DNA of 63,580 nt, taken from NCBI RefSeq assembly GCF_029846715.1, contig NZ_JARVWW010000042.1, forward strand, positions 1-63,580, read 5' to 3'. The DNA comes from Bradyrhizobium nivariense. GTDB lineage: Bacteria > Pseudomonadota > Alphaproteobacteria > Rhizobiales > Xanthobacteraceae. Below the pieces are notes generated by a model. The model made no database searches and had not been told where the DNA came from. It saw only the letters and a list, made by a program, of their open reading frames with translations. A program made the position numbers and the translations under genes. Below are positions 60,616 to 63,580 of the stretch, in pieces; the stretch's first letter is position 1, and the number at the start of each line of letters is the position of its first letter.

Positions 60616-61278
60616 CTATCGCTTCCTGACCAGCTTGAGCGGACGAGCGGTCTTCTGAGTGCGATGCTTGATCGCAACGCTTTGCGTATCGGGTGGGCCC
60701 AGGAAACGCACGAGCATCGTCCTCAGATGCTCCACATTCTGCCTCACATCGAGCCTGGGATTGCGGATCGGCATCGCGCGGGATCCGTCGACGATGGCGA
60801 TCAGGATGTCGGCCGTCGCGTGCGGGTCCAGTCCCGGGTCCACCCGTCCCTGGCTTTGCGCCTGACGCAGGAAGTTACCCCACATGCGGCGGATCGCCTC
60901 GGTGTGCCGCTCGATGATCTTGGCGAATTCCGGATTGCGGGCGGCCTCTGCGAGGCCATCCAGGTTGAGGATCTGGGCGGGACGAAACCGCAGGCTGGTT
61001 TGCTCGATGTCGGCGAGCAGCGCCTCGATCACGTCGGGGGCGGCGAGAATCTTTTCGAATCGCTCGGCCGCATGGGCCAGACCCAGGTCGATCATCGCCT
61101 CGATGATCGCCTCCTTGTTCGGAAAGTAGTGATAGAGGTGCCCCGGACTGATCCCGGCTTCGGCGCAGATGTCCGTCGTGCTGGCCCCGCGAAAACCGTC
61201 CCGGATGAAGCAGCGGATCGCCGCGCCGAGGATCTCGCCGCGCTTCTGCTCATGCTTGACGGGGTCGACTTTCCTCAA
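60616..61278 (-). CDS. TetR family transcriptional regulator
   Basis: 220 residues if the TTG at 61278 is used (MRKVDPVKHEQKRGEIL); GGGAG lies nine bases upstream and homology starts there. The frame is open up to 61380. The helix-turn-helix is AAIRCFIRDGFRGASTTDICAEAGISPGHLYHYFPNKEAIIEAM. The C-terminal part resembles TetR_C_6-type ligand domains. It is divergent from the DUF3313 lipoprotein gene, a likely target. Its stop lies 13 bases from that of the truncated dehalogenase. Confidence 0.9.
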   Translation of the reverse strand: MRKVDPVKHEQKRGEILGAAIRCFIRDGFRGASTTDICAEAGISPGHLYHYFPNKEAIIEAMIDLGLAHAAERFEKILAAPDVIEALLADIEQTSLRFRPAQILNLDGLAEAARNPEFAKIIERHTEAIRRMWGNFLRQAQSQGRVDPGLDPHATADILIAIVDGSRAMPIRNPRLDVRQNVEHLRTMLVRFLGPPDTQSVAIKHRTQKTARPLKLVRKR

Positions 61279-61395
61279 GGCGCGCGTCTCCCATCCCCTA
61301 AAAGCTCCATTTAGCACGGCGGTCCGCCACGAGAAGATCAAAATTAGAGAGTTCCATCTATTTATGTTGGCGGGTGGCAAGGGGCGTGAGAATGT

Positions 61396-61419
61396 TTACT
61401 AGAGTAATCCCTCTAATAA
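61396..61419. promoter_or_regulatory. TetR-type operator candidate
   Basis: TTACTAGAG (61396-61404) and CTCTAATAA (61411-61419) are inverse at 8 of 9 positions around a 6-base centre, in the gap between the divergent TetR and DUF3313 genes. A further ATTAGAG half lies at 61343. Confidence 0.45.
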
Positions 61420-61442
61420 ATTGTCCGGGCGCGAGCGGGACC

Positions 61443-62318
61443 ATGCGCTTTCAATGGGCGGCCCTGATGTGTGTCACGCTTGCGGTCGGCGGGTGCGCAA
61501 CCGCGCCGCTGGAACGAGCCGGCTCGCTCAGGAGCTACGATAGGATGTCGGACGCGAACGGGCTGGTGACGCGATCGCAGATCCGCGTGAACAAGAAGGA
61601 CGTGCTGGCGGCGAAAACAATCCGGATCGCATCGACCGTCTTTCCTGCGCGCGCCGAAATTGCGCTGAACGAAAAGGAACGGCGTCTGGTGGCAAACGCC
61701 ATCAGCCGCGAGTTGTGTCTCCGCTTGAGCGAGCGTTTCCGTATCGTTTCGGCCGATGACGACGCGGACCTCACCGTGCAGGCGACGGTCACTCATGCGG
61801 CGCCGACCAGCCCGACCGCCTCCGGCGCATCGAAAGCACTGTCGATTGCCAAGACCGTCGCGCTTCCCGCCGTGCCTGTGCCGGTGCCGAGGCTTCCGGT
61901 CGGGCTCGGCAGTCTGTCGGTCGAGGCGGAAGCGCGCGACTTCGCCGGATTTCAGAAGGCGGCGATGGTCTGGGCGCGCGGCGCCAACTCCATCACGAAT
62001 TCTCCGCGGGTCGCCAACGAGGGCGACGCCTACGATCTCGCGGCCGATTTCGGCGCCGACTTCGCCAAGCTGGTTGCGACGGGAGACTCTCCGTTCGGAG
62101 GCATCCCTGCGTTACCTCCCATCGAAAGCATTCCCGTGCGGCTCGGCGGTGCACCCAAATATGTCGCGTGCGAAGCGTTCGGGCGGTTTCCGGGCCTGAC
62201 CGGCATGGCGGGGCAGAGCCTCGGCCTGCCGCCTGCCTGGACGGATTCCGGCGCCAAGGACAGTCCGGCCCCGGCGCCGGCCCCAGAGGCGAACTCAGGG
62301 CAAACACTCACACAATGA
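61443..62318 (+). CDS. DUF3313-like lipoprotein
   Basis: 291 residues from ATG 61443. A signal peptide ends in the lipobox LAVGGC, so the protein is lipid-anchored. The following domain (GSLRSYDRMSDANGLVTRSQIRVNKKDVLAAKTIRIASTVF) fits DUF3313, a family of outer-membrane-associated lipoproteins of unknown role. The C-terminus is proline/alanine-rich. Upstream lies an inverted repeat likely bound by the divergent TetR protein. Confidence 0.75.
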   Translation: MRFQWAALMCVTLAVGGCATAPLERAGSLRSYDRMSDANGLVTRSQIRVNKKDVLAAKTIRIASTVFPARAEIALNEKERRLVANAISRELCLRLSERFRIVSADDDADLTVQATVTHAAPTSPTASGASKALSIAKTVALPAVPVPVPRLPVGLGSLSVEAEARDFAGFQKAAMVWARGANSITNSPRVANEGDAYDLAADFGADFAKLVATGDSPFGGIPALPPIESIPVRLGGAPKYVACEAFGRFPGLTGMAGQSLGLPPAWTDSGAKDSPAPAPAPEANSGQTLTQ

Positions 62319-62480
62319 CCTGGATGCGTTCCTCGTGGTCCAGACTGAGCAATTCGTGGCCGACCAGAGTAGATGACATGCTGACACTGGACCCGGTTCC
62401 GTGCCCCAAATTCCACCCAATCGGTGGTCACTAAGCCCCACGGGGAGGCCTTTGTCTCCCGTGGTGGGACTGCTGGACTG

Positions 62481-63401
62481 ATGATTGATCCAAGGCGAAT
62501 TGTGGTGCTGGCAGCGGTTGCGCTGCTCGCCTTCAGCACCGGCATGGCCGCAGGCTCACCTGCCAAGACGAAGCCCGCCGCGGTCGTGCCCGCCGCGCCA
62601 CCGCCTGAGCCGCTACCGCCGCCGAAAATCTATCTGTTCCGTGGCGCCATGGGGCCGTTCTTCTCCACCGGCATGGACCGGCTCGAAGAGAAGCTGACGC
62701 AGGCCGGCTTTTCGGCCAACGTCTATGAATTCACCATCTGCCGATGGATCGGTGACCGCGCCATCTCCAGCTACAAGGAGGCGCCGGCGCCGATCGTGCT
62801 GATCGGGCACTCGATGGGCGGGCTGTGCTCGGTCGTCATCTCCGAGATGGCAGCCAAGGAGAACATCCCGATCAGCCTGGTCATCACCATCGATCCCGCG
62901 CATGCGACCGGGGACGTGCCGCTCAATGTCGAGCGCTTCATCAACATCTTCCTCTCCGACAGCGTGCTCGGCGGCGGCAACGTGGTGGCGGCGCCGGGCT
63001 ATCGCGGTCATTATGCGAGCTACGACCTGAAGGAGAACTCGCGGGTCAGCCACATCAACATCGAGAAGTCCGACGACATCCACCGTCAGATCATCGACAT
63101 GGTGACGCAGTTGCCGCGGATTCAGCCGCACGTCGATGCGTTGCCGCTGCGCTACCTCGTGCCCGGGGACACGCTGGTCGAATTGTGGGATAGCGGCGTG
63201 CGGCTGCAGGTGCGCCGGGGCGACACCATGGAGAGCATCGCCGCAGCCAATCGCGTGCCGCTGTGGTCGCTCGCGCAGAGCAACTCGCTGCCGGAGAACA
63301 CGCCGCTCACCCCCGGCCAGTCCATCATCGTCCCGCGCCATCTGGCGCCGCCGCCCGAGCCTGCGGCCGCGATGGTGACCCCGCCTGCTGGGCGGAGGTA
63401 G
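62481..63401 (+). CDS. Secreted alpha/beta-hydrolase-like protein with C-terminal LysM domain
   Basis: 306 residues from ATG 62481. A signal peptide (VVLAAVALLAFSTGMAAG) and a proline-rich linker lead to KIYLFRGAMGPFFSTGMDRLEEKL and the elbow VLIGHSMGGL (S111). D154-region TIDPAH and VSHINIEKS may complete a triad. A LysM-like domain (LQVRRGDTMESIAAANRVPLWSLAQSNSLPENTPLTPGQSIIVP, about 233-280) should bind peptidoglycan or chitin-like glycan. The hydrolase part is a paralogue of the protein at 53563. Between it and the DUF3313 gene is a 162-base gap with an imperfect hairpin (62434-62465). Confidence 0.78.
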   Translation: MIDPRRIVVLAAVALLAFSTGMAAGSPAKTKPAAVVPAAPPPEPLPPPKIYLFRGAMGPFFSTGMDRLEEKLTQAGFSANVYEFTICRWIGDRAISSYKEAPAPIVLIGHSMGGLCSVVISEMAAKENIPISLVITIDPAHATGDVPLNVERFINIFLSDSVLGGGNVVAAPGYRGHYASYDLKENSRVSHINIEKSDDIHRQIIDMVTQLPRIQPHVDALPLRYLVPGDTLVELWDSGVRLQVRRGDTMESIAAANRVPLWSLAQSNSLPENTPLTPGQSIIVPRHLAPPPEPAAAMVTPPAGRR

Positions 63402-63580
63402 GGCACTTCGCCTCTCGCCGCGAGTCCGTCGGCCACCATTTTTGCGGACGCAGCCCTCACCCCAACCCTCATTCGCGCTAGGTTTAGCTCTGGACACAAA
63501 GAATCTCGATATGATTCAAGCTTGGGATGAAGATTCGTCCTGAGATTTTGGATCATTGGCCGGAGGTGAGTGCGCAGCTT

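Noticed and set aside
62319..62480. Possible insertion sequence or transposase remnant between the DUF3313 and LysM hydrolase genes
   Set aside because: Translations in all frames of this gap gave nothing I could recognise, and there are no terminal repeats or target duplications.
63402..63580. A gene at the right edge
   Set aside because: No frame with a plausible start, ribosome site or motif is seen in the last 179 bases.

Overview
The window looks like chromosomal DNA of a Bradyrhizobium-type alphaproteobacterium (inference). Support comes from the very GC-rich coding bias, the division and cell-wall gene order, a type A RNase P RNA with alphaproteobacterial features, a fused MFS/spermidine-synthase-like protein, a CYP199-like P450, and dispersed palindromic repeats of kinds I associate with this group. 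No phage, integrase, insertion sequence, CRISPR array or tRNA was seen.

Regions. (1) 1-6057: a MocR-type regulator divergent from a DUF983 protein, an alpha/beta hydrolase, the RNase P RNA gene rnpB (minus strand), a YciI/ECF42 sigma factor pair, and an N-acetylmuramoyl-L-alanine amidase. (2) 6058-32393: the dcw cluster, all on the plus strand: rsmH-ftsL-ftsI-murE-murF-mraY-murD-ftsW-murG-murC-murB-ddl-ftsQ-ftsA-ftsZ, a strong terminator, then lpxC-bamD-recN-ligA. It encodes the cytoplasmic and lipid-linked steps of peptidoglycan precursor synthesis and the core division machinery; mraZ is absent. CtrA-like tandem half-sites with identical spacing lie upstream of rsmH and of ftsQ. (3) 32400-43034: a Bcr/CflA-type MFS exporter, Xaa-Pro aminopeptidase, a 59-aa protein, prmA, a Flp pilin, a block of DnaA-box-like 9-mers, a CrtI-like oxidoreductase, the spermidine-synthase-like membrane protein and a glycerophosphodiesterase gene interrupted by one amber codon.

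(4) 43247-48558: a fatty acid desaturase, an MBOAT acyltransferase overlapping an SGNH-like membrane-anchored protein, and, convergent to them, a fatty acyl-AMP ligase with its own acyl carrier protein. Together these resemble a Dlt-type pathway (activate, load on carrier, cross the membrane, acylate a surface polymer) with a fatty acid in place of D-alanine. This is the best candidate here for an undescribed system.

(5) 48872-54276: a divergent M28-like protein, an L,D-transpeptidase, a glycine-zipper protein, an ABC-2 exporter pair and a secreted serine-hydrolase-like protein. (6) 54273-63580: an accessory catabolic and regulatory stretch with a CYP199-like P450, a solute-binding protein and a divergent MarR regulator; a TMEM175-type channel; two alpha/beta hydrolases, one without its nucleophile serine, controlled in all likelihood by a divergent CGNR zinc-finger regulator with a duplicated operator; an internally deleted haloacid dehalogenase; a TetR regulator divergent from a DUF3313 lipoprotein; and a LysM-bearing paralogue of the secreted hydrolase at 53563.
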